Part shown: piece after piece, positions 37,641 through 48,693 of the stretch | Layout of the letters: each line of letters begins with the position of its first letter | How positions within the stretch are numbered: the stretch's first letter is position 1 | Assembly: GCA_017979445.1 (NCBI GenBank) | Contig: CM030715.1 | Location: forward strand, 15,195,602-15,259,601 | Length of the DNA: 64,000 nucleotides | Origin: Akebia trifoliata | Lineage: Eukaryota > Streptophyta > Magnoliopsida > Ranunculales > Lardizabalaceae | Direction: 5' to 3' | Program-made: the position numbers and the translations under genes | Notes under the pieces: generated by a model | The model's input: only the letters and a program-made list of their open reading frames with translations | Database searches by the model: none | What the model was told of the DNA's origin: nothing

Positions 37641-40202
37641 CTTGGATTATGAGGGGAATGAATTTTAAAACCATGCTTTTATTTGTTCTTACAAAATGAA
37701 ATTATTAATTAATATTTTTTTTAAATTAAAAACAATCATTTTACAAGGCAAACAAATTTATTAATTTATTGAAAAATTAAAAGGAATCAAAACAAGAGTA
37801 TGCAAACTTGGGGAGATGGAAAATTTCAAAGGTCTTGGTAATAGGTCCCTTTGAGTAGTTCCATCAATCTTGATGAAAATAGAAAAGTACAACGAATTAT
37901 GTTTTCTTATATTTGTATAAAATAGAAAAATAAGATAATAAAAAGGGAGGAAAAAGTTGATTCGGTGTGATAGTGAATAAAATAATGAGTTTTCGTCCAC
38001 GCAATCAACGGTGTGACGAGTCGTGTACTGTCTTCCATCAACAGCTCACGTCAAATCTTGAGCTTCCACGTGGCATCCAATCATTTACGCTTCCCATCTC
38101 TTGTCTGCATAATGTCCTTGTGTTACATCAACTCAAATCAGCAGCCCCTCCCATTTTCAGATTTCTTTGTGTTTTTGCTCTAATTACCATATTACCCTTA
38201 TCTGAATCATTCTAAATTTTAACATAAAAAATAGTGATTTCTTTTTAATAGAAGCTTATTTTTCCAAGTTTTACCTTTAATTTAAGGGATTTGTTTCATC
38301 TTATGCTAAAATTAGAGCACAAAACGAGAAAACTCAATTTATTCTTAATGAATAGGGATCATCCATGCCTAATAAATTCATGAGGGAGGTGTAAAATCTT
38401 GTGAGATTGAATTTTTGATATTTAACTAAAATTCATTATTATTATTTTTTATACTATGAACCTATCTTTAACATGATAAATAAAAAAAGAACTATAACAT
38501 AATTTATATCAATGGTATAAAAATCTAACGAATAATCAAATTGGAATTTTGCTTAACTGGTTAGACCCTAATATGATCAGGGTTCAATTCAATTGAACTA
38601 TTTTTTAATTATTAAAAATTATATATATGGAAAAAATTATAGTGAAGGAGATCTCAAAGTATTAACATATGAAATAATAAAATAAAATAATATAAGATTT
38701 AAGAAATTAAATTCTTTTAACTAATTTAAGATTTTAATTTTTAATAAATGATAATTGAAAATATTAATCAACATTCACCAAGAAGGAAAAAAAATTAAGG
38801 ATTTCATAGCATTTTTGGGTAAAGACTTTAATTTATGAAGTTTGCTTTTAAAAAGAAGTTTCATGTTTTGATAACACACCCTTAATTTAACAGGATTTTT
38901 GTAAAAATCCCAATAATACATAAAAAATTTGCACATTGTCTAATGTACAAATTAAGAAGATTTCTATAAAAAATTCTCATAAAAAAAGGGATAATTATGT
39001 GTATATTGTGTTGGTCAAGATGATTTTTGACTTCTTATTTAAGAAGTTTTCGTTCACTGTGAAGAATCTTGATTTATAAATACAATTGTTTTTAAATGTT
39101 GAACAACTAATTTATAAAAATCAACAATTCTGAAGTGAATTCTGATTCTAAATGAAATGCACCAAAAATTCTAGAAATTTTGATTAGACCTGATCTGTTA
39201 ATTGGTCTGGTCCAATTTTTAAAACACTGATTTAAATAGATTATACATGTAATTAAGTCAAACAATAAAACAAAATTCCAATGTCTTAGTCAAGCAAAAA
39301 AAAGAATAAAAAATCAAGAATTCAAGCAATTTGTTGAGGTTATACTTAAAAATTCAACATCATTGGCTTTGCAATTAAGTGAGTTGCCTAGACTTACAAC
39401 ATGCTTTGATTCCCAATCACATTAAGATTTTTCAAACATTAATTTAAATTGAAGTTTTTCTAATAAAAATTTGATAATAATTTATAGTTAAGTCATTAGA
39501 TAAATTTAAATCAAGAATAATTGATTTTCAACAAATTCTGATTTGTAAGTTTCATAGACATTTACTTGTCTTTTTTATCGTAATAGAAAAGCCAGTGTAA
39601 CAATATGTTATGCACACAATATTTACTCTTAAAAAAAGTGAAATATCGGTTATTTTGTAGTCAAGGAGGTGTATTAATGATACTTATGTTTTGGATTGTT
39701 TTAAGTTTGCAAATAGAGCCCTAATCTTGTGCCCCAAGGGTAAATTTGGAAATAAGAAGAAAGAGGATTTTTTTTTTTTTTTTTCTTTTAAGCATCTAAA
39801 AGAAGAGTGAGAAAACTGTGTTTGTTGTATTTGTTTTTATTTTTATTTTTTTTGGGTACAAAGATAACAACCTCTGCAACAAGTATCTCAGAGGAAATAT
39901 CCGTACCTTTTAGCCCCTCGTGAATCGAGCGAGTGTCCTTGATTTACTTACTTTTCAGTTAAAAACCCTTATTCTTATTTTATTATCAGCCCTCCATTAG
40001 TCTTTTTTATTTTATTTTTCACCTTCCCAAGATGTAAAAATTAATAAAATAAAACTAGCAACACGCAGATGCAGTATTTCCTGCAGTGTTTTGTCGCTTT
40101 AAAACCATCTTTGTCCGGAAGTCCCTGTCCAAACGGCCATGTCCTTTAACTCTAAAAAGATCTTCCCTACACCCTCATACTTCTTTAATACATATTTCTT
40201 TA
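37641..40202. other. Intergenic with a G-box/ABRE-like site
   Basis: No supported gene. CCACGTGGC at 38066-38074 is a full G-box/ABRE core. It sits in a GC-richer 200-bp patch (about 37990-38200) with a CCAAT just downstream. Without an adjacent gene this may be chance. The rest is A/T-rich with long poly-T near 39770. Confidence 0.4.
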
Positions 40203-40285
40203 ATAAGAGTAACGCTGAAGTGATCTTACTTTGGAACCTCATATTGTAATTCTTGACGTGAAAATGCATGAGAAACATAATTATT
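40203..40285 (-). repeat. Arm of an inverted-repeat element family
   Basis: Its reverse complement (TTTTCACGTCAAGAATTAC then AATATGAGGTTCCAAAGT) matches the plus-strand text at about 41318-41370 (TTTCACGTCAAGAACTGC, AATATGAGGTTCCAACTT). It may be the left end of an element whose right end is at about 41390 and which now contains the TRIM. Confidence 0.6.
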
Positions 40286-40605
40286 AGGATATCAATAGAT
40301 AATTAAAAATTTAAATTCGATTTGAATTCGAATTTAAAAAATTAGATATTATCCAAAAATTTTAAATATTAGATTTGAATCCGGATAGTTTTATATATTT
40401 GAATCCTTATAAAATATGGATTCAAATATTAACATTCTGAATTCGATAATTTCGATTCGAAATAATATATAATATATATTATTTTATTTGATTTATTTAT
40501 TATATACGTAATATAATATATTTATTTATTTTAATAATAAAAAAAATCAATTGGATTAGGAAAAAATGTGTTTTTTTAATATATAAATTATTCGAATTCT
40601 AGCAG

Positions 40606-40610
40606 GATAT
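40606..40610. repeat. Target-site duplication of the TRIM (left), GATAT
   Basis: GATAT directly before the left LTR at 40611. The same GATAT follows the right LTR at 41121-41125. Confidence 0.8.
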
Positions 40611-40825
40611 TATGGTAATCCGCTCTTGGAGGTAGCACAACATAGGATGAGAGGTTCAATCCCTTATCACCTAGAAGTGTGGTGCTTAAACTATTCATAA
40701 GGGACAAACCGACCTTACATAGTACCAAGGCCTTTTAGGGGTAAAAGCCCAAGAACAAAACCTTAGGCTCATGGGACGATTAATTCAAGGACAATATTGG
40801 TACTGTTGTGGACTGGAGCACGACA
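40611..40825 (+). repeat. TRIM left LTR
   Basis: 215 bp, shares GTGTGGTGCTTAAA, TATTCATAAGGGACAAA and CATGGGACGATTAATTCAA with the right LTR. Its first bases are TATG instead of TGTG. Confidence 0.85.
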
Positions 40826-40827
40826 AA

Positions 40828-40840
40828 TGATATCAGAGCA
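40828..40840 (+). promoter_or_regulatory. TRIM primer-binding site (initiator-tRNA type)
   Basis: TGATATCAGAGCA, one base off the canonical TGGTATCAGAGC, placed two bases inside the left LTR. Confidence 0.8.
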
Positions 40841-40905
40841 TGATGCCTACGTGGTGAAGAGATCGCCTCATGCACACGTGGGCGTGTGCCTTACTAGGGG
40901 GTAGA

Positions 40906-41120
40906 TGTGGTAACCCGCTCCTAGAGGTAGCACGCCACGTGGTGAGAGGTTTAGACCCACATCACCCAAGAGTGTGGTGCTTAAAATATTCATAAGGGAC
41001 AAATCGATCCTACATAATACCGAGGCCTTTTGGGGGTAAAAGCTCAAAAACAAAATCTTAGGCCCATGGGACGATTAATTCAAAGAAAGTATTGATACTA
41101 TTGTGGTTCGAGGCATGACA
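40906..41120 (+). repeat. TRIM right LTR
   Basis: 215 bp, begins TGTGGTAACCCGCTC and ends GGCATGACA. It is preceded by the polypurine tract and followed by the GATAT target duplication. Confidence 0.85.
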
Positions 41121-41307
41121 GATATTATCCGATATTCGATAGGATAATCGGATTTGAATTCGGATAGTGTTTTAGAACATTCGTTAGATTCGAATTCAAT
41201 TTCGGATATTAGATAAAAATTTCGGATATTGTTGTATCCAAACTGATAAACATCCATTGACAACCTTACATAAGTGCTTTTTCACTCGTATCTTAATGAA
41301 AAACATC

Positions 41308-41713
41308 TATGGTTTCTATCCACTTTCACGTCAAGAACTGCAATATGAGGTTCCAACTTGAGGTCATTCAAACACGACTCTTTCTTTAACTATGTTGAGT
41401 GTTGATTTTGTAACTCAACCTAACTAGGTGACTCAAAAACTCACCGACGTGGCATGGGAAAAGAACCATAGATTATGTCCCTCGAGATACACAACATACC
41501 TGACTGACCTATCATCTATAATTGTGTATCCCGAGCAAAAAAATCTACGATTATTTGTGCAAGACATGTTGGTGAGTTTTTGAGTCATGCTATCATGTTG
41601 AATTACAAAATCATTAGCCAACTATGTTTAGACGACGAGTCGTGCTGAAGTGACCTCAAGCTAGAACCTTATATCGCACTTTTCGAAGTGAAAGTGGATA
41701 GGAACTATGCAGT
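41308..41713. mobile_element. Fold-back element with ~145-bp imperfect inverted arms
   Basis: The left arm (about 41308-41455: TTTCTATCCACTTTCACGTC ... CTCAAAAACTCACCGACG) pairs with the complement of the right arm (about 41567-41713: TTCCTATCCACTTTCACTTC ... CTCAAAAACTCACCAACATG). A short centre holds a further small inverted repeat (GATTATGTCCCTCGAGATAC against GTATCCCGAGC). No coding capacity. The arm is related to 40203-40285. Confidence 0.7.
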
Positions 41714-42700
41714 CAGAATTTGGTAAACGACTCTGATGGACTCTATCACATTGATCCAAAATCCCTCCAAGCACTTCCCTCCTCACGGCGGCGTGATACC
41801 TGTCAAAATCACTTCGATGCTCAAGTTAGAGAAGTAGAGGAATAGTCTTTGAAAACTAGTTAGACTTCTGATCCCTTCAAAAAGATCATTTCAACAGTGC
41901 TTACTGTGTTACTTATAGTTCCTGGCTGCGAATCAGAATTTCTCACTTTTCTGGCGGTAATCCTGGGATATCCCTGACTTTGCGTAGTTGTTCATCTAAC
42001 GAAGATCTTTTGGATTGATCGTACTATACTATAGAGATCTCCTTCGAGATCTCTGGGATTGACGTATGCATATCAGTCTTATGGTTATTCTATGACCAGA
42101 TTTGCCCTGCTTGGCTGACCTGGTTTCACTTAATGTTGTGCTGCTTTCTAGCTAGGTTAGGGAGGTCTCTACTTTGACCTGTCCTGCATGAAGGGTAGTG
42201 ACCGTATGCTAACCTATGCCTAGTACCACTTAATCGATTTGGACACGTGTACAACTTAGATTACTGCACAATTATGTCCCTCTACAATTACCCCCTCTCG
42301 AGGAGGCGTGGAGTCTTTTCATCTCCTCGAGGCACTTTTCTACTTTCTTATTGGCTGCCTTAATCTTCATAATTGCGTCTACTTTTTTCGAATCGATGCA
42401 TTCAATGCTATGTGGCTTCAAATATCTTTTAATGGTTGAGATGGATCATTGCTTATTTGTGTCCGTCCACGTGTCCCACTACCTTCTATACTACCCCCAA
42501 ACCGCGATGCTTAAGCTAGACTTGAGCTGTCCTTTCAGGCGCACGTGCTCTTCTGTCTATTCTTATAAATAGGGGACTTAGTGCTCATTTATCTTGTTAT
42601 TGTGTTAAAACTCTGAAATATTGTCTCTTTGTTTCCTATGAAAAGCTTTCTCTTTCTTCTTGCTTCGCTGTTATTATTACCTCTCTTAAATCGAGGTAAT
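41714..42700. mobile_element. Probable LTR/promoter part of the old outer Tat-like element
   Basis: GC-richer than the flanks. 'GCGTGATACC.TGTCAAAATCACTTCGATGCTCAAGTTAG' near 41790-41830 is reminiscent of LTR ends of this lineage. A TATA box (TTATAAATAGGGG, about 42563-42575) lies upstream of the plus-strand gene relic that follows. The partner LTR is not in the window, so the boundaries are unknown and the LTR call is inference. Confidence 0.4.
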
Positions 42701-45269
42701 CTTCTTCACTTGTCTTCTCTTTCCTACACATTTAGTTTCTTCATGGCTATTAGTGCGACCCAACTTCGGTAGAGTCTCTGTATTCCTGCCTCTATATCCA
42801 TTTGAGTTAGCGAGGACTCTAACACTCTTGATGAATGCTGCCAGGAAAAAATCTTGGTTTATATTGGCCAAATTAAGTCTAGCCTCAATTTCCTTCTTTC
42901 TCACTTCCTCATAGAGGTACTAAGTAAAATAAATAGGGCCCCATACCAAATATTTGGAAAATTCTACTATCTGGTGGAGGTTGTGGAGAAGATGGGTATA
43001 TCCCCCCAAAAACTTTCTCTCCAGATACAACTTGAAGGCCATTCCTTAACAACCAGGGTACTACTCGCTATCCTCCAATGGTGCAGTGGTGGCACTAGTT
43101 CCTTCTCTCCCTAATTCTGACAAAGGGTGGCACAAAGACCCCTTGTTTATCTCTAGGGACTGGGAGTTAGACCCTAGCATTCCTCATGAGGGATTTTGGG
43201 TCCCTTAAATTTTTAGGATAAGGCTAACTTGAGATTGTTGGTTGTGACCCACTCTTTTATCCGGTTGGTAGCTTATTCTGCTTTTATCTATTACCTTACT
43301 TTCTTCACAGATTCTTCTACCTTTGTTGCCACTGAGGCTAAGAAAAAGCAACGCGGAGCATCCAAAGATCAGAACTTGTGGTAGTAGACCTCTAAACTAA
43401 GTTGCCGAGGGGGTGACGGTGGAAGACGTCTCTTCTATCCTACCTCGGCCACCTATACGACGAATCTTCTCTAGTTAAGTTGAGTGGACTGTGGAAAATC
43501 TTGATCCATTACCCCTTGCCTCTGCTTCCTTTTGGTCTCCTCCATGACAAGGGGATTTATTTGGTTAGGCTTCCTTTTCCAAGGTTGAATAGGATTTGAA
43601 ACGTTTTGATCCATTTTGTGCCTTTATTTCTGACCATCCTTCGTCTGCAACTTTGCCAGGGTCTTCCGACGTCATGAACATTGACATTTCGGAATTCCCA
43701 TTCTCATGTTTCCCTGTCATCAAGGTTGTTCCTCCCATTGGTCGAATCAATAGGTGGAAGAAAAAGATGAGTTAGACCTCTCGAGGTTCTATTCTTACTA
43801 GAGAGGTTGACCAGTTGGCTATAGTGCCTAAGGAACTGGCTGCCCTTGTTTTTACCTCTGCTTCTATTTTTGCTGCGGTTGCTACTGATGCTACTACTGT
43901 AGCTGTTGCTGTCCTTACTAAGCTCCCCGAGGAGATTCAGACTCAGGAAGGGCAGAATTTTGCCACCCCTAGGGAGCACAGCCCTACTCCTGATCTTCAA
44001 CCATGAAAAAAGTGTCAACTAGTCAAGAGAAGTTTGAGGAGTCTTTCCCCTATAGAAGAGTTTGAGTACGAGGCCCCTAGACACCGCAAGACTCCTCTAG
44101 AGGCAACTGCTCTCACCTGGATGGGTCGTGGGGCCTACCTCCAGGATGGAAAGAAGAATAATATTTTTTGGCCCCTCTCTTACGTTTACAATAAGAGCTG
44201 CGGGGTAAAGGACCCTGTTGCCACTGCCTCTTTACTCTTCTAGTCCATTTCTCCCAAAGACTAGGATGTCGTTGGCTGGGCCAATGCTGACATAGGCTTT
44301 GGTCAATTTGCCCACAACTTTCATCAGGTAATTTTCTGTTATTCCTATCTTGTTATCTACTTTGCACATTTTACTCACTCAAATGCTTTGCTTTGTTTCA
44401 CAGGCCCATGTCAACGGAACCCTAGCTTTCCTGAAGTGGCGTGAGGTTGAGAACCAGGTGACTGTCCTAGCCAAGGAGCATGAAGAGAAAATAACTTGGC
44501 TCTAGGTTGAGCTGGCCTCTTCTAGCCAATTTTGCTAGGAGAAGAAAGAGGAGATGGAGGCTAATATGGCCCAGTTCTCCAAGGAAAACCTAGCCTTGGA
44601 GGCCTCTAATAGGAAGCTATTAGATCTCCAGGGTATTCTGCAACTAAAATTGGCCAACTACAAAGAGAGGGTAGAAAGAAGAGATGTAGAGCTAATGGAT
44701 TTCTGAGAGAAAGTGTAGTAATAAGAGCTTGAGTTAGGTTCCCTGAGAGAAAGTGTGAAATCAATTAGGGTAGCTCAGGCCAAGGAGGATGAGACTGAGA
44801 CTAAGAGGTTTTGGGGGCAATTGTAGGCCCAATACTCTCAGTTGATAGATTAGGCTTTTACTAAGGTCTATCACGAAAGCTTCGAGGTTGTTCGACTTCA
44901 GTATGAGGAGGAGGACGAAGAAGGGGGTGATTAGGAAAACATGGATGGCGCTTATTTGGTTTTTCCTGTAAAGAAGATACCTTGGACTGGACGTTATGGG
45001 AATATCCCACCCTTTTAATTGAATGCGGAGGGGAACCCTGTGGTTGACCTGGAATGAATCCCTGGTGAGCTCATGTAGGTTGGGTTTACCTTAGTCCAAC
45101 GATTTGCCCCCTGCTCAACCTTCTGACTTGCCACCCGTCCTTATTATTGATGTGGATCAAGATGTAGCGGGTGATCTTCTGAGCTCTACTACTAAAGCTG
45201 ATCCTCCTCTTCCTGCTTCTGAGGTTGGTCTTCCTATTTCTACTACTCAGACTTCACCTTCTACTAGCT
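42700..45269 (+). pseudogene. Relic of the antisense ORF of an old Tat-like element (coiled-coil protein)
   Basis: Plus-strand coding relic with stops in all frames. Readable pieces are an acidic/alanine-rich part (43815-44006), SPIEEFEYEAPRHRKTP (about 44040-44095), then after a candidate 76-bp intron (44328-44403, CAG|GTAATT ... TTTCACAG|GCC) a long coiled-coil (VNGTLAFLKWREVENQVTVL, EEMEANMAQFSKENLALEAS, about 44405-44900). Some Tat elements such as maize Grande and rice RIRE2 carry an extra gene in reverse orientation downstream of pol. This relic lies in that position relative to the integrase remains at 61650-62505. Its 3' end is interrupted at 45269 by the young element and resumes at 60399. 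Function unknown. Confidence 0.55.
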
Positions 45270-45274
45270 AGGCT
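45270..45274. repeat. Target-site duplication of the young Tat element (left), AGGCT
   Basis: AGGCT immediately before the LTR at 45275. The identical AGGCT follows the other LTR at 60394-60398. Confidence 0.93.
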
Positions 45275-46646
45275 TGTAGACATGAGAATGTTCACCTTTG
45301 AACCTCAATGATACGTTATTTGGAGTCGCCACCATTCTTTTTTGTAAATGGGTGTGAATGGGCACCCGAATCGATTCTTTTGAAAACCATTTTTTTATGG
45401 CATTGTAGTGACTCTCAATCATAGAAAAGGTATGGTCTACCTAAAATCTAAGTAAGGGGATTCGGTTAGAGAATGGGGAAGGTGTTAAGCACCCCATTCT
45501 CTCCACCTAAGGTGGTTACCTTTAGATTTGGCCATTTTTGAAAAGGAGTAAAATAACAAGTAGAATGCATGAGATGCATGAAGTGGGTGGGTGCATATAG
45601 TGTGTATGTACCTCATTGGAAGAGGTTTTGATGTTGGTGTTGACATAAGAGATATCTTATGGAAAAAGACATTCTATGGAGTCAACACACTTTTGCATGA
45701 GTTGAAATGTTGGTTTATGATTTTAGAGAAGTTCCATGAAAGGAGTTCTCTTAGATCTATAACCTTAATGCATGCATGTTTAGCTAGAAACTTAGTGTTT
45801 TAACCCCATCAAGAGAGTTACACATTTCTTCATCATAGCCAACATGTGTGATGTGTGTGCATAGTGTACATTACGATGCATGATATGAGAATTGGTTTAA
45901 AAGGGCTTCAACATCCATCCTTTCGACCAAACCGCCTCAAGCATTCTATGCCCAAGGTTGAGGTTCAATCTACTCGGGATGAAGGAGGGTTCTTCATTAC
46001 ATCCTAAAGGCTTCTAAACATAAAAAAGGAGAAGGATAGAAGAAGAGATGCAACTTAAAAGATAATTAAATAACTATTGTCCCACCTTGTCCCTTTTGGA
46101 AGTCTTGAAATAACTTGAGCTTGTGTAATGGACTTGAGAGTTGAAGGATGTGGTTGAGGGTTGAGAGAGTTGAGGGATGAGAGATGAGTAGAGAATTTGG
46201 TAGAGTTTTAGGTTGAGAGATGGGGGCTTGAGAGCATCAACATGTGTCATCTTATGAAGGGGTGAGAGAATGGACTTGGAGTGGGCTTGGTGTTGGGCTT
46301 AGGTTTGGGTTAGGATATGGACTTGGGTTTGGGCTTAGAATGGACTTGGCTTTGGATTTAGGATATGGACTTGGGTTTTGGACTTGGGTTAGGTTGGAGG
46401 AGGAAATGGACCTTGGTTATGGTATGGGTGTGGCCTTAGGATATGAGTGATGGACATAGGTTTAAAGTGGATTAGGGACAAGGTTGAGTATGCAAACTAT
46501 ATGACATGATGTATGTATGCATGTATGCATGAATGATGAAGATAAGTGGCAATGCGGGTCCGTCAAAGAGCTTGAGTTCTAAATCAGAATCAACTCGAAA
46601 AAATTTGAATCTTTTTAACGGGTTCGTGCAAATTGGGGTGTCTACA
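45275..46646 (-). repeat. 3' LTR of the young Tat element (1372 bp)
   Basis: Runs TGTAGACA ... TGTCTACA, an 8-bp perfect inverted terminus. It has a 13-bp insertion relative to the other LTR in the GGACTTGGGTT repeats near 46375. Positions 46134-46226 contain no C on the plus strand, a short counterpart of the C-free segment in the left-edge LTR. Confidence 0.95.
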
Positions 46647-46660
46647 GCTGCCCCTCTTTG
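46647..46660 (-). promoter_or_regulatory. Polypurine tract of the young Tat element
   Basis: The minus strand reads AAAGAGGGGCAGC directly before the 3' LTR (TGTAGACACCCC). It is the expected primer site for plus-strand DNA synthesis. Confidence 0.7.
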
Positions 46661-47620
46661 TAGGAGTTGCTTGCAAAGAACTGTAAAGAATAAAATAGAC
46701 CCTTTATTTGCACGAATCCGAAGTAATTTATTGCATTATGATTAAAAATCGTCGGATAGATTGAAGATGTTTGTAAGGCGTGGCTACCCAAGCACGGGGT
46801 CTGACAGGGTTAGCCTTTTTGAAACCCTTGACTTCGTGGCACGGGGCTCGTTTGAAGTCTTGGATTGATTTTTTATGTTTTTTTTTAATGATCGACGTTT
46901 TAAACCATGCAATGCAATTTTGAGATCTTTTTTTCTTTTTTTCGTCGTTGGTTTTGAATTTCGAACTTAGTTTCTCCTTCATGGAAGTTGTAGGATCATC
47001 TTGAGAGAGCTTAGCGTAGCGTGACCGTCATTGAGAGAGACTTGCATGATGGTATGATATTTGAGTATTTGGTATGTTGTCATGCCTCAGATATGGAGAG
47101 AATCATCGTTGACCAAGCTGCTCAGATCGAAGCCTTAAAGGATGACTTGATGCCTACTACACTTTCCAGGGAAATGCTTGAGTGGCTCTTTGCCCGCTAT
47201 TCCTTCTTGTACCCTGCTTTTAATGAGAATGATGTAGCACTATTTGAAATGAATGAAATAGGTTTTTTACATAGTGGCCTCAGATATATCTACTGCTTTC
47301 GAAAACACTTGATTTTAAGAAAAGTCCTAGATTCTTCGTCATAGGCCAAAAATAGTAATTTTGATGATGCATTTTTTTTTGTTTTAGGTTTTAAAAGATT
47401 GCCTTTGTCGAGTAATCTGTGACAGACTGTGTTTGAAAACTCTGAAAGTTAACGATCATGGTGCCTTTGCCAAATGTCGAGGATACAAGTGTCAGCTAAT
47501 CCTTAACTTCTTTAGAGTCATCCCCGAGATTGAAAATTTTGACTGAGTTGTATCAGTTGGAACCATGAAGACTTCGAGATTTTTACCGTTCACAGTTTAT
47601 ACTCTTGCGGGTCAGGAGTT

Positions 47621-47621
<1 letters not shown>

Positions 47622-47693
<72 letters not shown>
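47622..47693. repeat. 72-base T homopolymer
   Basis: Uninterrupted T from 47622 to 47693. The length may be inexact because sequencing and assembly handle such runs poorly. Confidence 0.9.
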
Positions 47694-47923
47694 CATTTTT
47701 TCCCCTGGCGCCAATTACGGTTTTCACCAGACCCGATTTCCACATTTTTGCTCATCGACGCCCTTTTTGGGTTTTCATCGTGCCAGTGGTTTTGATCTTG
47801 CCATAGCCTGATTTTTTTACTCACAGTGCCCTGATGGGTTTTCACCATGCCCTTTCAGTCTATGCTTACTTTATAGATTTTCACTTTGAATACCTCTTGA
47901 TTTCTCTGTGCCCCTCATGGCTT

Positions 47924-48147
47924 GGTGACTCAAGTTGAGCTACGAGATCGAACACTCTACTCTTCTAGTGGCGCTCTTTCTTGAGTAACAAATCTGGACT
48001 CCCCTCTCGAGTTCCTCCGACGATTTTCATGGTACGGTGACTCAAGTTGAGCTTCAAGATTAATGACTCTACACTTCGAGTCGTTCTTTTTTTTTCAAAT
48101 ATTCGATCTGGTCTCCCCTCTCGGGTCTTCCAACGACTTTGGTAGCT
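47924..48147. repeat. 112-bp tandem duplication
   Basis: GGTGACTCAAGTTGAGCT at 47924 and 48036. Both copies continue through CTCTAC.CTTC, ATCTGG.CTCCCCTCTCG and TCC.ACGA.TTT. Confidence 0.8.
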
Positions 48148-48693
48148 TGAAATCTGACTTAAGTAGCAAATCAATTATACCCTGACGATGTTTTTCATGA
48201 CATGCTTCCACCGTGATCGAGTTACCTTGAGCCATTCCTTGATCTGAAAGGACTTTAAATAGGACAAAACATAGGCTTAGGCTAGGGTTGTGAAAGGATA
48301 TAAGAAAGGCTGAGTCTGGATTTATTGATGGGTAGATTGGACATGGGGTTTGTCTGTTTTTGTTTCGAAAATATGATCTATGTCTCCTCTCATTGTCACA
48401 CGAACTTGTTTAGGTAAGAGATTTGGGTCGAGCTTAAGATCAGACATTCGAGGTTTTTGACTTTTTGATTTTTTTGTATTTTTAGCCGTTCACAGTTTAT
48501 CCTCATGCGGGCCAGGAGTATACTTTGGTATTTTTGTTTTGACTTTTGATGATGTTTTTTTTTTTTTTTTGTAGTGTGACTTGCCCCGATCCTAGGTTAA
48601 GAAATGAATGTGATGGCTCAAAAAGGGTTAACTAAAGGTAGATAATTGTTTAGGTAGTAGAAAGATGGCCTCTCCTCATTTCAAGGAATGACT

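Larger units (their letters stand above)
40611..41120 (+). mobile_element. TRIM retrotransposon (510 bp), no coding capacity
   Basis: Two direct repeats of exactly 215 bp (40611-40825 and 40906-41120) flank an 80-bp interior. The right copy begins TGTGG and ends GACA. The left begins TATGG (TG changed to TA) and ends GACA. The interior starts with TGATATCAGAGCA, close to the plant Met-tRNA primer site TGGTATCAGAGC, and ends with a purine tract (AGGGGGTAGA). A 5-bp duplication GATAT brackets it. The two LTRs differ at roughly 40 sites by eye, mostly transitions, so the insertion is old. It depends on an autonomous element in trans. Confidence 0.88.
46661..48693 (-). other. 3' untranslated region of the young Tat element
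   Basis: No coding signal after the integrase stop. It contains a 72-base poly-T run (47622-47693), a 112-bp tandem duplication (47924-48147), and a repeated block TTCACAGTTTAT.CTC.TGCGGG at about 47589 and 48488. Long, repeat-prone 3' UTRs are a known trait of Tat/Ogre elements. Confidence 0.75.

Noticed and set aside
38066..38074. Perfect G-box CCACGTGGC as a promoter element
   Set aside because: No gene begins within the next kilobases on either strand; one short motif is not enough to call a promoter.
40611..41120. TRIM considered as a Cassandra element with a 5S rRNA promoter
   Set aside because: No 5S-like internal promoter boxes are seen in either LTR.
45591..45803. Identical 70-codon frames in both LTRs (also 59348-59560)
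   Set aside because: They start with GTG, run antisense to the element and match because LTRs are duplicates. There is no evidence of a protein.
47565..47811. Frames with long poly-phenylalanine
   Set aside because: They come from the 72-base T homopolymer in the retroelement 3' UTR.
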